DNA of 64,000 nt from an uncultured Bacteroidales bacterium (GTDB lineage: Bacteria > Bacteroidota > Bacteroidia > Bacteroidales > Paludibacteraceae): contig CADCDS010000004.1 of the NCBI GenBank assembly GCA_902800215.1, forward strand, positions 1-64,000. The letters are read 5' to 3'. This document shows, one piece after another, positions 1 through 7,703 of this stretch. The notes below the pieces were generated by a model. The model was not told the DNA's origin, ran no database searches, and saw only the letters and a program-made list of their open reading frames with translations. The first letter of the stretch is position 1, and every line of letters starts with the position of its first letter. The position numbers were made by a program, and so were the translations under genes.

Positions 1-3000
1 GAGTTCCACTTGTAACTTGCAGTCGTGATCGTTCCTTCTTCATTGTCCCAGCAGATAGGAATACCTGCGGTCAGATCATTGAAGTTCTCCACGAACGGCA
101 TCGTATAAACATCGCAAGCGGAATAGAAGCTGATTGCATCGCAGAACGGAGATACCTCCGTGTCGCTACACTTAGCAGCCACGCGTACTTCGTACTTCGT
201 AGCAGCAACCAAACCGCTCAGCAGAACGGTGTCGTTTTGTGCTTCGATTTCCATCCACTCTTCGTCAGCAGCTTTCTTATATTGAACGAGCCATGCGGTT
301 TCAGCACCACCTGCCGTCCAGCGAACCTCAGCAGAGTTAATCGTGATCGTCGTATCCAGAACGGACAAAGCACTTACCTCCAAGCAACTCGGGATCTCTT
401 CTACTACGATATCGTCGATATGAACATAACGAGATGTTTGAGCCGAAGTAGCGGCAGCAAATTTAATCGCAATGAACTTACCTTCACCTGCGTACGTGTC
501 AAACGGAACAACGAATGCCTCATAAGCCTCCGAAGCAGGAGACAGAGTAGCAACCGCTACGAAGGTAGAGGTATCGCTTGCATCCGTCATCACACCGATG
601 GTGAAGTCTGCATTATTCGAAGCACTGTACTTGCGTGCGTTCAGTTTGATACGCAGATCGCTGATGGTAGCATCGATCTCCGGCAGAATAGCATACTGAT
701 CTTGCGGATCATAGTCCGTATACGTGCTGTATGTCGAATAGAAACGCAGCGAGTTATCCGGAGTGTTGGCATAACTTGCAGAAGCATATACCGTCGGATA
801 GATCGAATAATTGGAGTAAGAGGTTACATACGAACAGGTGTTGATATAGCTCCAGCAGAGCGGCATTACATGACTGCTCGTTGCACCGGCGATACTGTCA
901 AAGCCCTCCTTGAACGGAAGCTCTGCAAGCGTAATAGCCTCACATTCGGTAACGAAACTAATGGAATCGCTGTAGTCAGAGATCTCTTCCTCTTCGCATT
1001 GCGAAGCTACCTTCACTTCATAAACCGTAGCCGGATCCAAGCCGTCAAGCGTGAACGGATTCGTTGCGGCTGCAATCGTCTCCCATTCTTCTTCTGACTG
1101 CTTCTTGTATTGAACAGACCATGCGGTCTCATTCAAACCTTGCGTCCAGCTCAGCTGTACCGAAGTGGTCGTGATGCTTCCGTCAACAACAGCCAGATCC
1201 GTCGGCTTCATACAAGACGGAAGCGGCGTAATCTCAATGTCATCAATACAGCAACTATACTGACCACTGTAATTCCAGCGGAATGCCAAACGATATGCAT
1301 CCGAAGAAACATCGTTCAACGCTCTTTCGCGTTGCGCCATGCTTCCACTATTTTGGAAAGTTGCTATCGATTGGAAGGTACTAAAGTCACCCGGATCTTC
1401 ATCGGTGATATAACCCAGGGTCAACGTACCATACGAAGTATTCTCTACCCTCATCCAGAATTTAATCTGCAAGGTATTTATCTCTTCTACGAACGCAGGC
1501 ATTGCTGCATAGCAGTTACCTTTACCATAGAAGGTGAGTGCCTTCGTTCCTTCATGTACATAGTAGTACGATCCGGAACCAATTACGTGCGGTTTGGTGC
1601 TTGCATCAGCTTCCACATCCCAGCAATCCGGAGCAACACCATTCGCGCTGTAGGTTGTTCCTTCATAATCCTCAAAGCCTTCTGTGTAACCATCTCCAAC
1701 CTCGACTGCGCCACATTTCGTTTTAAAGGCAGCACTAGTACTTGCACTGAAGCCTTCGCCACACAGCTTGCGCAGATAGAAGACGTAATTAGTCTTCTCC
1801 GTCAAACCGGACAACGACAACGAGTTCTGAGTTACCGGTGTCATCGCTTCTCCGGCAGGCTCAGCATCCGCAGCAGGCAGACATGCATATACCCAGGTGT
1901 AACCGTCGTTATCGTCGGTCCAAGTAGCCATGGCTGACTCAGAACCGATTGAAGAAATCTCCAGGCCACTCGGTTTGATACAATCCGGAGCCTCTTGAAC
2001 CTTCACATTATCCACATAGAGATATGCTCCAGAAGGACCGTAGTTACTCGTTCCCTTGAAGTAGAGCGTTACAATCTGACCCATGTAAGCCGAGAGGTTG
2101 ATCTCGAAGTTCGTCCATTCCGAAACACCGGTCAAACCGCTGGTCAGCAAGGAAGTCTTCGTTACACCGTTATCGGTCGAAATCAGCACTTCACCTGCAC
2201 CACCGGCTGGGTTCTTCCAGTCGAAGGACAGGATAGCTGCTACAGACAGGTCGATACGCGGCGTAGCCAAGAAGTTGGTGTTTCCACTCGAGTTGCTGTA
2301 CGAATCGAAAAGCATGCAAGAATCACCATCTGCTACAAAGTCTTTCTTCCATCTGTAAGAAGCCGAAGTGGTTGTACCTTCTGAGTTATCCCAGAACTCC
2401 GGGAAACCGGCTGCATTGAAGTTCTCCGTCCAAGGAATGGTCTTCGGTGCAGGGAAGGTCTTGAAGGTTCTCACCACCGGATCACTGGCAGCATCGCCGT
2501 CGCAAATATGACGAACGAAGAATGCATACTCTGTATTAGCCGTCAATTCGCTCATTGCAAATACCTTCAGTGCAATGGTATCCAGGTAGTCTGTAGCAGC
2601 CGGAGCAAAGTTAGCAGCCGGATTAGCTACAAAACCGTATGCCCATTCGCCGCCTTCTTCCTGTGCAGTCCATTGTGCCGTTGCAGAGGTAACGCTGATA
2701 TCATCGATACTCAGACTCAATGCCGGAGCGCAATCCGGAATCTCAGCAATCGACACATTGCTGATATGCAGGTTATTGTCGCTCTCAGCATCGGTGGACT
2801 CACCGTAGAAAGCGATCTGCACATTCTTGTTCTTATACGAACTCAGATTAATCTTAATAATCTGGCCGTTAGCTGTTGCATTGATCTCATCGTATACATA
2901 GCCGGCACCGGTGTTGGTCCATTGAGCAGCGATATCCCAATCCTTACCGTCGAAGACAAGGACAGCAAACATATCGTTCTCCTGGCCACCGGCCTCTACG

Positions 3001-4970
3001 GCACCACCGGCCGATTTCGTCAGCGCGAGGTCGAAGCTCAATTCATAACCGTCTTCCATCTCAATCGACGGACTAACGATCCACTTATGGCATTCTGCGC
3101 CAACGGTATTCAGATAGAGGTGATAGGTCGAATCCGGGAAGATATTGTTCTTCGATCCTTCCGACCAACCGGAAGTAGCAGCAACCAACTCTTCACCGCT
3201 ATTCACTACTGCATCCAAAGATATATCATAGCGTTTCCAATCGGAAGGAACACTGGATTGGTTGAAGCCCTCATGATACGGAACGCCTGCAGCGGTCTTC
3301 ACCGTGATCTCTTTGCAATAACGGGTCAGAGAAGTCTCATCCGAAGCGTCGCACAGCGCAGCTACACGAACATCATAATCTGTATAAGCCTCCAGACCCT
3401 CAATGGAGAACGGATTCTCATTGGCATCAACGGTAATCCAATCCGTATCAGCGCTCTTCTTGTACTGCACTTTCCATGCGGCTGCATTGGCATCTTCATC
3501 CCATGCAATCTGTACGGAACTCTTCGTAGCCTTTCCAGCCACTTCCTTCAAACCGGTCGGTTTGGAGCAAGAACGGCCGAAGTCGATCAGCACATCATCA
3601 ATATGAAGGTAGTTATCTGCATTCGAAGTGGTGGACTCACCATAGAAAGCGATTTGCACACTCGATCCTGCGTATACACTGAGGTCGATAGATACTTCTT
3701 GTCCCTCTTTAGCGATATCATTATACACATACGGTGAACCTGCGTTATCCCAAAGTTGGAGAGTAGTCCAGGTAGCACCCTCATCGGTCGAAATCACAAC
3801 CGCGAACTTATCATCAGTACCGCCAGTACCGGGATTCGTACTAGAAGAAGAGCTGCCCGACAATGCTACATTGAAGGTCAGGATCGCATTACCTTCCATA
3901 CTAATCGACGGAAGTACCAACCAGTTCTTTCTGCTTGTACCATAAATGTTGGTATAAATATGCTTGCTACCAAACACACCCGTAGTACCAGACAAGAAAG
4001 ACCAGCCGTAAGTAGTAGAAACAAGACTTGCCGAACCGCTCAGTACGTCCGCTAACAGGCCGGTGTACTGTTTCCAATCGCTCGGAATACCCGAAAGAGC
4101 ATCGAAGTTCTCTTCGTACGGAATAGCAATCGACGTTTTTACACTTACCGTTTTCAGCGGACTCTCCCCTTCTGCACACTTGCTCTTGACAGCAAAGGAA
4201 TACGAAGCGTTCGGTGTCAAACCGGTAAAGGTGTGATTCGTTGCAGTAGTGTTACGCTCGTAGAACGTGTAATCGTTCTCACCCGGGCCTTTGTAACCCA
4301 CATCATACGTGCCGCTTCCGCCTTCCCATGCCAGAGATACAGATTTCGATCCAATCTCCGTTACTGTCAAACTCGACGGTTTGTCACACGACACAATACT
4401 GCCGCTACCCGGGGTGTAGTCAAACGTCACCTTCGGAAGGAATGCGATAACGGCATTGCTAGAAGAATAAGCATAGTGGCCGGACGATGTTAAATCATTT
4501 GCACCATAGAAGGAAGCTGACTTCCAGTTACCGCCTGTAGCAACGTAAAAGTCAACGAGAAGGTTACCTCCCGAATAGGTGTACGCCTCACTAAACTCCA
4601 CCGTCAGCTCCGTGCCCGTAGCATCCATCGTTCCGGTGAACACCTCCGTCAAGTCATCTAAGGACACAAACGAAGAGGTGAGTGCTTCATCGTCAATTTC
4701 TCCCAGACGAACTTTAATCGTACCCGTCCATGCTTCATCAGCTGACGAAGACAAATAGAAAGTCATCTTGGAAATTGTACCACCATTCATGTCGCTTAAC
4801 GAATCAGACGGATACAAGAACTGGCCCTCCGTACCTTGAGTATCCACGTAGAGACCGTAAATCGGCAAATAGGAATTTGTCGCAGTACCTTCCGCTACCG
4901 TTAAGTCGTTCGCTTTAGCTGTGCTAAATGCAACACAGATAAGCGTAAACAAAAGTAGTAGTTTTTTCAT
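1..4970 (-). CDS. Giant exported multidomain protein (choice-of-anchor J / fibronectin III repeats), 3' end outside window
   Basis: The frame is open from the ATG at 4970 to the left edge, giving at least 1656 residues with no stop. Residues 1-20 are a signal peptide (MKKLLLLF..., ending AKA). An N-terminal beta-type domain fills about residues 21-190. Six fibronectin III-like units follow, at about 193, 467, 745, 995, 1252 and 1525, each beginning with Cys and the phrase C-x-x-P/L-x-x-L. They alternate with large jelly-roll units of the choice-of-anchor J/MAM type, recognisable by starts such as IPYEENFD, VPYHEGFN, IPWTENFN and LPFKEGFD and by a late LHIDDV or YVDNV motif. Such architectures are usual for Bacteroidota cell-surface proteins secreted by the type IX system. 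The C-terminal sorting domain that would prove this lies outside the window. Substrate or partner is unknown. Its own promoter lies upstream. Secretion is near certain; adhesion or binding is inferred. Confidence 0.88.
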   Translation of the reverse strand, partial: MKKLLLLFTLICVAFSTAKANDLTVAEGTATNSYLPIYGLYVDTQGTEGQFLYPSDSLSDMNGGTISKMTFYLSSSADEAWTGTIKVRLGEIDDEALTSSFVSLDDLTEVFTGTMDATGTELTVEFSEAYTYSGGNLLVDFYVATGGNWKSASFYGANDLTSSGHYAYSSSNAVIAFLPKVTFDYTPGSGSIVSCDKPSSLTVTEIGSKSVSLAWEGGSGTYDVGYKGPGENDYTFYERNTTATNHTFTGLTPNASYSFAVKSKCAEGESPLKTVSVKTSIAIPYEENFDALSGIPSDWKQYTGLLADVLSGSASLVSTTYGWSFLSGTTGVFGSKHIYTNIYGTSRKNWLVLPSISMEGNAILTFNVALSGSSSSSTNPGTGGTDDKFAVVISTDEGATWTTLQLWDNAGSPYVYNDIAKEGQEVSIDLSVYAGSSVQIAFYGESTTSNADNYLHIDDVLIDFGRSCSKPTGLKEVAGKATKSSVQIAWDEDANAAAWKVQYKKSADTDWITVDANENPFSIEGLEAYTDYDVRVAALCDASDETSLTRYCKEITVKTAAGVPYHEGFNQSSVPSDWKRYDISLDAVVNSGEELVAATSGWSEGSKNNIFPDSTYHLYLNTVGAECHKWIVSPSIEMEDGYELSFDLALTKSAGGAVEAGGQENDMFAVLVFDGKDWDIAAQWTNTGAGYVYDEINATANGQIIKINLSSYKNKNVQIAFYGESTDAESDNNLHISNVSIAEIPDCAPALSLSIDDISVTSATAQWTAQEEGGEWAYGFVANPAANFAPAATDYLDTIALKVFAMSELTANTEYAFFVRHICDGDAASDPVVRTFKTFPAPKTIPWTENFNAAGFPEFWDNSEGTTTSASYRWKKDFVADGDSCMLFDSYSNSSGNTNFLATPRIDLSVAAILSFDWKNPAGGAGEVLISTDNGVTKTSLLTSGLTGVSEWTNFEINLSAYMGQIVTLYFKGTSNYGPSGAYLYVDNVKVQEAPDCIKPSGLEISSIGSESAMATWTDDNDGYTWVYACLPAADAEPAGEAMTPVTQNSLSLSGLTEKTNYVFYLRKLCGEGFSASTSAAFKTKCGAVEVGDGYTEGFEDYEGTTYSANGVAPDCWDVEADASTKPHVIGSGSYYYVHEGTKALTFYGKGNCYAAMPAFVEEINTLQIKFWMRVENTSYGTLTLGYITDEDPGDFSTFQSIATFQNSGSMAQRERALNDVSSDAYRLAFRWNYSGQYSCCIDDIEITPLPSCMKPTDLAVVDGSITTTSVQLSWTQGLNETAWSVQYKKQSEEEWETIAAATNPFTLDGLDPATVYEVKVASQCEEEEISDYSDSISFVTECEAITLAELPFKEGFDSIAGATSSHVMPLCWSYINTCSYVTSYSNYSIYPTVYASASYANTPDNSLRFYSTYSTYTDYDPQDQYAILPEIDATISDLRIKLNARKYSASNNADFTIGVMTDASDTSTFVAVATLSPASEAYEAFVVPFDTYAGEGKFIAIKFAAATSAQTSRYVHIDDIVVEEIPSCLEVSALSVLDTTITINSAEVRWTAGGAETAWLVQYKKAADEEWMEIEAQNDTVLLSGLVAATKYEVRVAAKCSDTEVSPFCDAISFYSACDVYTMPFVENFNDLTAGIPICWDNEEGTITTASYKWN

Positions 4971-5057
4971 ACACTTTAATTGTTTGTTAAACATTCAGTT
5001 AATTAATACAAATATACAAATTGTTATATTTTTCCGTTATATAGACAATTTAGGCGG

Positions 5058-5089
5058 CAAATATACGAAATCTTTTCGAATTGCGCAAA
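5058..5089 (-). promoter_or_regulatory. Promoter for the giant surface protein
   Basis: On the minus strand TTTG (5089-5086) and TATATTTG (5065-5058) are separated by 20 bp, matching the Bacteroidota -33/-7 pattern TTTG-N20-TAnnTTTG. The leader to the start codon would be about 80 nt. Confidence 0.75.
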
Positions 5090-5177
5090 CTTTTTCCTGA
5101 AAATCGTCAAATTGTTGCAAATTTGCTATGTTTAGTTTACAAAATGTACGCTTTTTTGCACTCTACCAGTCCATAAC

Positions 5178-5204
5178 GAAAAAAGAGCGCCGTAGCACCC
5201 TCTT
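5178..5204 (-). terminator. Probable terminator after the zinc-ribbon gene
   Basis: On the minus strand an imperfect hairpin (AGAG...GCGCTCT) is followed by a run of T. It lies about 35 nt after the stop codon at 5239. The stem is not perfect, so support is moderate. Confidence 0.45.
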
Positions 5205-5238
5205 CCCAAAAATGTTCTATTTTTTCTCCTTTTCTGCC

Positions 5239-5748
5239 TTACCGAAGCATGCTCCAACACGAACGGCCGTTCTTGCTGATCTGCAGCACCGCCCACAGGA
5301 TACCTACTCCGAAGAACGGACCTATCAGCGAAATCATCATGCCGGAAGCACTGCCGTCTGCCATCGTCATTGCGCCGAGCACCGCACGCAAGGCGGCCAT
5401 GCCTAAGATCAGCCGGAAACCGGATTTCTTCCAGTTCAGTAGCTGCGTTGCGCCTAACAGGTTCACGATGCTCACAATCAGTCCTCCGACAAACATCACA
5501 CGCGCCAGATCATCCACGCGATAACCACGGAAACTGTCGCTGAAGAGACCGGCACAGCAAGCCACTATATTCAGCACCTGCACCACGATGATAAACCACA
5601 GCCAGAACGTAACAAATCCATTCCGTTCCGGTTTCTCTGCACCGGCAGCGACTTCTTCCGCCTTCGGCGCTTTCTGCACAGGACTTGCGCAATAGATACA
5701 ATAATCACTGTTATCGGCGATCTCTGCGCCGCAATTCGGACATTTCAT
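5239..5748 (-). CDS. Zinc-ribbon membrane protein, unknown function
   Basis: This 169-residue protein begins with a zinc ribbon, CPNCG at residue 3 and CIYCASP at about 17, typical of the zinc-ribbon domains at the N-termini of many small bacterial membrane proteins. After a charged linker rich in Ala, Glu and Pro come about four hydrophobic segments: roughly residues 44-65, 83-103, 112-128 and 138-155. No catalytic motif is seen. The start at 5748 lies 16 nt after the stop of the upstream RhuM-like remnant, so the two probably share that gene's promoter. Function cannot be inferred further. Confidence 0.75.
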   Translation of the reverse strand: MKCPNCGAEIADNSDYCIYCASPVQKAPKAEEVAAGAEKPERNGFVTFWLWFIIVVQVLNIVACCAGLFSDSFRGYRVDDLARVMFVGGLIVSIVNLLGATQLLNWKKSGFRLILGMAALRAVLGAMTMADGSASGMMISLIGPFFGVGILWAVLQISKNGRSCWSMLR

Positions 5749-5764
5749 AATGATATTTAATTAA

Positions 5765-6097
5765 TTATGCGTTATCTACAAAAGGCAAGACAGGTAACTC
5801 AAAACGATCGAAGTCAGATTCGAAGAATTGGGTAAGGTAATTCTTGCCATCAGCGGCAGTAGCCGAGATTTTCTCGGTAACTGATTCGCGAACCAATTCT
5901 CCACTTTCAAAGATATTCTTCAGGTGCAGACTGATATTATCCGTAGAGCAATCAAAAAGCATAGCCATCGCTTTTTGCGTCGCCCAGATAGATTCGTCTT
6001 TATAGAAGACTTGTACACCTTCGGCTTTGTCTTCCGCTTGGAAAATCAGAAACTCTGCCGTCGAGTTGCGTATTTGCAGTTGCTTGGACATATTCAT
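5765..6097 (-). pseudogene. RhuM-like protein with an apparent internal deletion
   Basis: The first 85 or so residues match the N-terminal region of RhuM-family proteins: a beta segment (EGVQVFYKDESIWATQKAMAML), a helix-turn-helix-like stretch (STDNISLHLKNIF) and the family phrase ATAADGKNY. RhuM proteins normally run past 300 residues, but this frame ends at 110 with ESDFDRFELPVLPFVDN. That tail resembles the extreme C-terminus of RhuM relatives, which often end with an SDFDR motif. The simplest reading is an in-frame loss of the central domain. RhuM was named from a Salmonella pathogenicity island, and its biochemical role is unclear. The start could be 6097 or the internal ATG at 6091. The gene has an intact promoter, so a short protein may still be made. 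Confidence 0.6.
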
Positions 6098-6117
6098 TCT
6101 TCAAACCTTTGCGACTG

Positions 6118-6149
6118 CAAAGGTACTGCTTTTTTTTGATATATGCAAG
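6118..6149 (-). promoter_or_regulatory. Promoter for the RhuM-like remnant and zinc-ribbon gene
   Basis: Minus strand CTTG (6149-6146), a 20-bp spacer containing ATATATCAAAAAAAAGCAG, then TACCTTTG (6125-6118). The -7 element is a perfect TAnnTTTG; the -33 element deviates by one base. Confidence 0.75.
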
Positions 6150-6162
6150 TTTTTGACAAAAA

Positions 6163-6190
6163 AAATGCGTCTTCGCTCGAAAACGCATTT
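6163..6190 (-). terminator. Terminator of the small lipoprotein gene
   Basis: Minus strand AAATGCGT ... ACGCATTT forms an 8-bp stem followed by a T run, 22 nt after the stop codon at 6213. Confidence 0.8.
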
Positions 6191-6212
6191 CTTTCTTATT
6201 GCGTATGATGAA

Positions 6213-6623
6213 TTACATCTCGCTCGGCAAAACACGAACCTCTACGATAGCATACGACGAGGATCCTACATAGCGATAAACGATATTGTAGTTATCTTTC
6301 TTGCACATACGAACCAGATCTTTTACGCTCGGATCCGAGTTATATTTGATCGACTTAATTATCTCTTGCTTCATTGCGCTAATCACTTCCGGATTCTGGA
6401 AAATAGTTACCTCCATACCCAGTAAGTATTCATTTACCGAGCATACATACACGATATCGTGACCCTCCAACTGGATATTCGTCACCGTCGTGTATTCGTC
6501 TATATACATCGGACACTCTCTGGACGCTTCTGCTACAGCCGACTCGATAGACTGACTGCCACAAGCCGTTAATAATGCTACCGATGCGATAACGCTCAAC
6601 ATAAATACGTGAATCTTTTTCAT
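6213..6623 (-). CDS. Small lipoprotein, unknown function
   Basis: The 136-residue product has a lipoprotein signal: MKK, a hydrophobic core and the lipobox LLTAC-G, with Cys at residue 21. It should be exported and lipid-anchored. The mature part is a compact alpha/beta domain of about 115 residues with three further cysteines and no recognised catalytic motif. It contains a run of short beta segments (VTNIQLEGHDIVYVCSV, YAIVEVRVLP) around one long helix. It stands alone, with a terminator after it. I found no clear TAnnTTTG element upstream, so its promoter is unassigned. Confidence 0.75.
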   Translation of the reverse strand: MKKIHVFMLSVIASVALLTACGSQSIESAVAEASRECPMYIDEYTTVTNIQLEGHDIVYVCSVNEYLLGMEVTIFQNPEVISAMKQEIIKSIKYNSDPSVKDLVRMCKKDNYNIVYRYVGSSSYAIVEVRVLPSEM

Positions 6624-6747
6624 GATACATTACCCTAATCCGTGTCGGGCACAACTTTTGATGATTAATATGAGTAACTTTGTATTAGTAGTATAAGTTT
6701 CATACTACGTTGAATTTAATTATTTGCTTTTTTGATATACGCAACTT

Positions 6748-7141
6748 TTAATCAAAATCAGTATAATGGTCTGAGAAGTAGGTACTTATTTCTTTGATGA
6801 TATTTGGATTGTGTTCTATAGTTGTTTTTCTCACAAGAGCATAGGCACTTTTCTCCACAATTTGGAAATGCAAATACTGCTCTTCAGAGAAATACGTAGT
6901 CAAAACACGCCTATATACCAACGCTTGGTTTTAGTGGAACGAAAATGATAGATTAGCACAGGTATATCACCTGCGTTTTGACGCGTGAGGAACTTATAAG
7001 GATAATGCGCTAACATTAGGCAAGATATCCATATACGGGAATACGAAATTTCTCCAACTCCTCCCCTTGCACGCGTTTAAACTCGTACAAGCGATTGCCT
7101 CTATCTGTCTTAGGCTCTTTTGTGTTGATTAACGTACCCAT
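6748..7141 (-). pseudogene. Frameshifted gene remnant
   Basis: A good promoter leads into an ATG at 7141 and a 41-residue frame (MGTLINTKEPKTDRG...VYGYLA) that stops at 7016. Directly after it, coding-like sequence continues in a second frame (about 7013-6915, YPYKFLTRQNAGDIPVLIYHF...). It then continues in a third frame from about 6935 to a TAA at 6748 (ALVYRRVLTTYFSEEQY...). Read together the pieces would make one protein of about 125 residues interrupted by at least two frameshifts. I do not recognise the family. A 41-residue small protein from the first frame alone is the alternative. The coding look of the later frames is judged by eye. Confidence 0.45.
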
Positions 7142-7167
7142 ATTCGTCTTGTTTATAATTTCGGTTG

Positions 7168-7199
7168 CAAAGGTACTGCTTTTTTTTGATATATGCAAG
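7168..7199 (-). promoter_or_regulatory. Promoter for the frameshifted gene
   Basis: Minus strand CTTG (7199-7196), 20-bp spacer, TACCTTTG (7175-7168). This places transcription start downstream of the possible ATG at 7252 and supports the ATG at 7141 as the gene's original start. Confidence 0.75.
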
Positions 7200-7212
7200 T
7201 TTTTGGATAAAA

Positions 7213-7240
7213 AAATGCGTCTTCTCTCGAAAACGCATTT
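7213..7240 (-). terminator. Terminator of the HigA-like gene
   Basis: Minus strand stem AAATGCGT/ACGCATTT with a T run, 25 nt after the stop at 7266. It is the same hairpin as at 6163-6190 with one loop change. Confidence 0.8.
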
Positions 7241-7265
7241 AACTATGCACAACTTTTGATGATAA

Positions 7266-7571
7266 TCAGCAAAGCGCTACTCTACCAATAGTCGGGATTT
7301 CTAAAGAGGCCTCTTGATTTAATGCCTTAAACAAACGAACTATAGAAGCAAGCGTTAGGTTCTTGCCATTCTCCAAACGGGAAATCTGGGCCTTTTGAAC
7401 ACCCACCATCTCACCTAATTGCTCTTGCGATAGAGAACGTGCCTGACGTGCTTTACGAATCGCTTCGCCTACCAGCATCAGTTCCACTTGCTCGTCATAT
7501 TCAGCACGAGCTTTAGTCCCCTTCACTCCTACGTGCTTATCTACCATTTGGTCTTGTGTGTAAAACTGCAT
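7266..7571 (-). CDS. higA: Orphan HigA-type antitoxin (XRE helix-turn-helix)
   Basis: The 101-residue product has the HigA/RelB-type layout: a short N-terminal region with DKHVGVKGTKARAEYD, then a cro/C1 helix-turn-helix at about residues 35-90 (IRKARQARSLSQEQLGEMVGVQKAQISRLENG). The phrase VGVQKAQISRLENG is a hallmark of the antitoxins that follow HigB or RelE toxins in Bacteroidota. No toxin frame precedes it: upstream is only a promoter and the 3' end of hipA. The gene therefore appears to be an orphan, either a free regulator or a leftover of a toxin-antitoxin pair. A palindrome in the promoter suggests it represses itself. The family call is firm; the orphan status is read from context. 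Confidence 0.85.
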   Translation of the reverse strand: MQFYTQDQMVDKHVGVKGTKARAEYDEQVELMLVGEAIRKARQARSLSQEQLGEMVGVQKAQISRLENGKNLTLASIVRLFKALNQEASLEIPTIGRVALC

Positions 7572-7612
7572 ATATTCTCCTCCCTATTTATTGTTTTCAT
7601 CAAAATCTGCTG

Positions 7613-7645
7613 CAAAATTACAAAAAAGTTTCCATATACGGAAAC
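7613..7645 (-). promoter_or_regulatory. HigA promoter with palindromic operator
   Basis: The -7 element is TAATTTTG (7620-7613). The -33 position reads TTTC (7644-7641). An inverted repeat, GTTTCC-N6-GGAAAC at 7628-7645, lies in the spacer and covers the -33 box. That is the position expected for an autorepressing antitoxin, so HigA binding here is a reasonable inference. Confidence 0.65.
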
Positions 7646-7665
7646 ATTTTGACAAAAAAATGCAA

Positions 7666-7703
7666 TTTTTGTTCGTTTTTTTTGAATTTTATGTGATTTT
7701 TGT
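7666..7703. repeat. 38-bp T-rich intergenic repeat, copy 1
   Basis: The same 38-bp sequence (TTTTTGTTCG...GTGATTTTTGT) recurs at 9252-9289 with one mismatch and at 10204-10241 exactly. Each copy abuts a promoter of a toxin-antitoxin-type gene in this island. Confidence 0.8.

Larger units (their letters stand above)
6116..6190. repeat. Promoter/terminator cassette repeat, copy A
   Basis: These 75 bp match 7166-7240 at about 71 positions. Each copy joins a minus-strand promoter to the hairpin terminator of the gene to its right. The copies are exactly 1050 bp apart. Confidence 0.85.
7166..7240. repeat. Promoter/terminator cassette repeat, copy B
   Basis: Second copy of the 75-bp cassette found at 6116-6190, with about four base differences. 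Confidence 0.85.

Noticed and set aside
237..4493. A series of long plus-strand open frames
   Set aside because: All lie opposite the signal-peptide-bearing giant protein, whose minus-strand frame is continuous and has clear domain repeats. They have odd composition and no starts with promoters.
7016..7252. A toxin gene for the HigA-like antitoxin
   Set aside because: The frame from 7252 starts upstream of its own promoter, and the product from 7141 has no RelE/HigB features.
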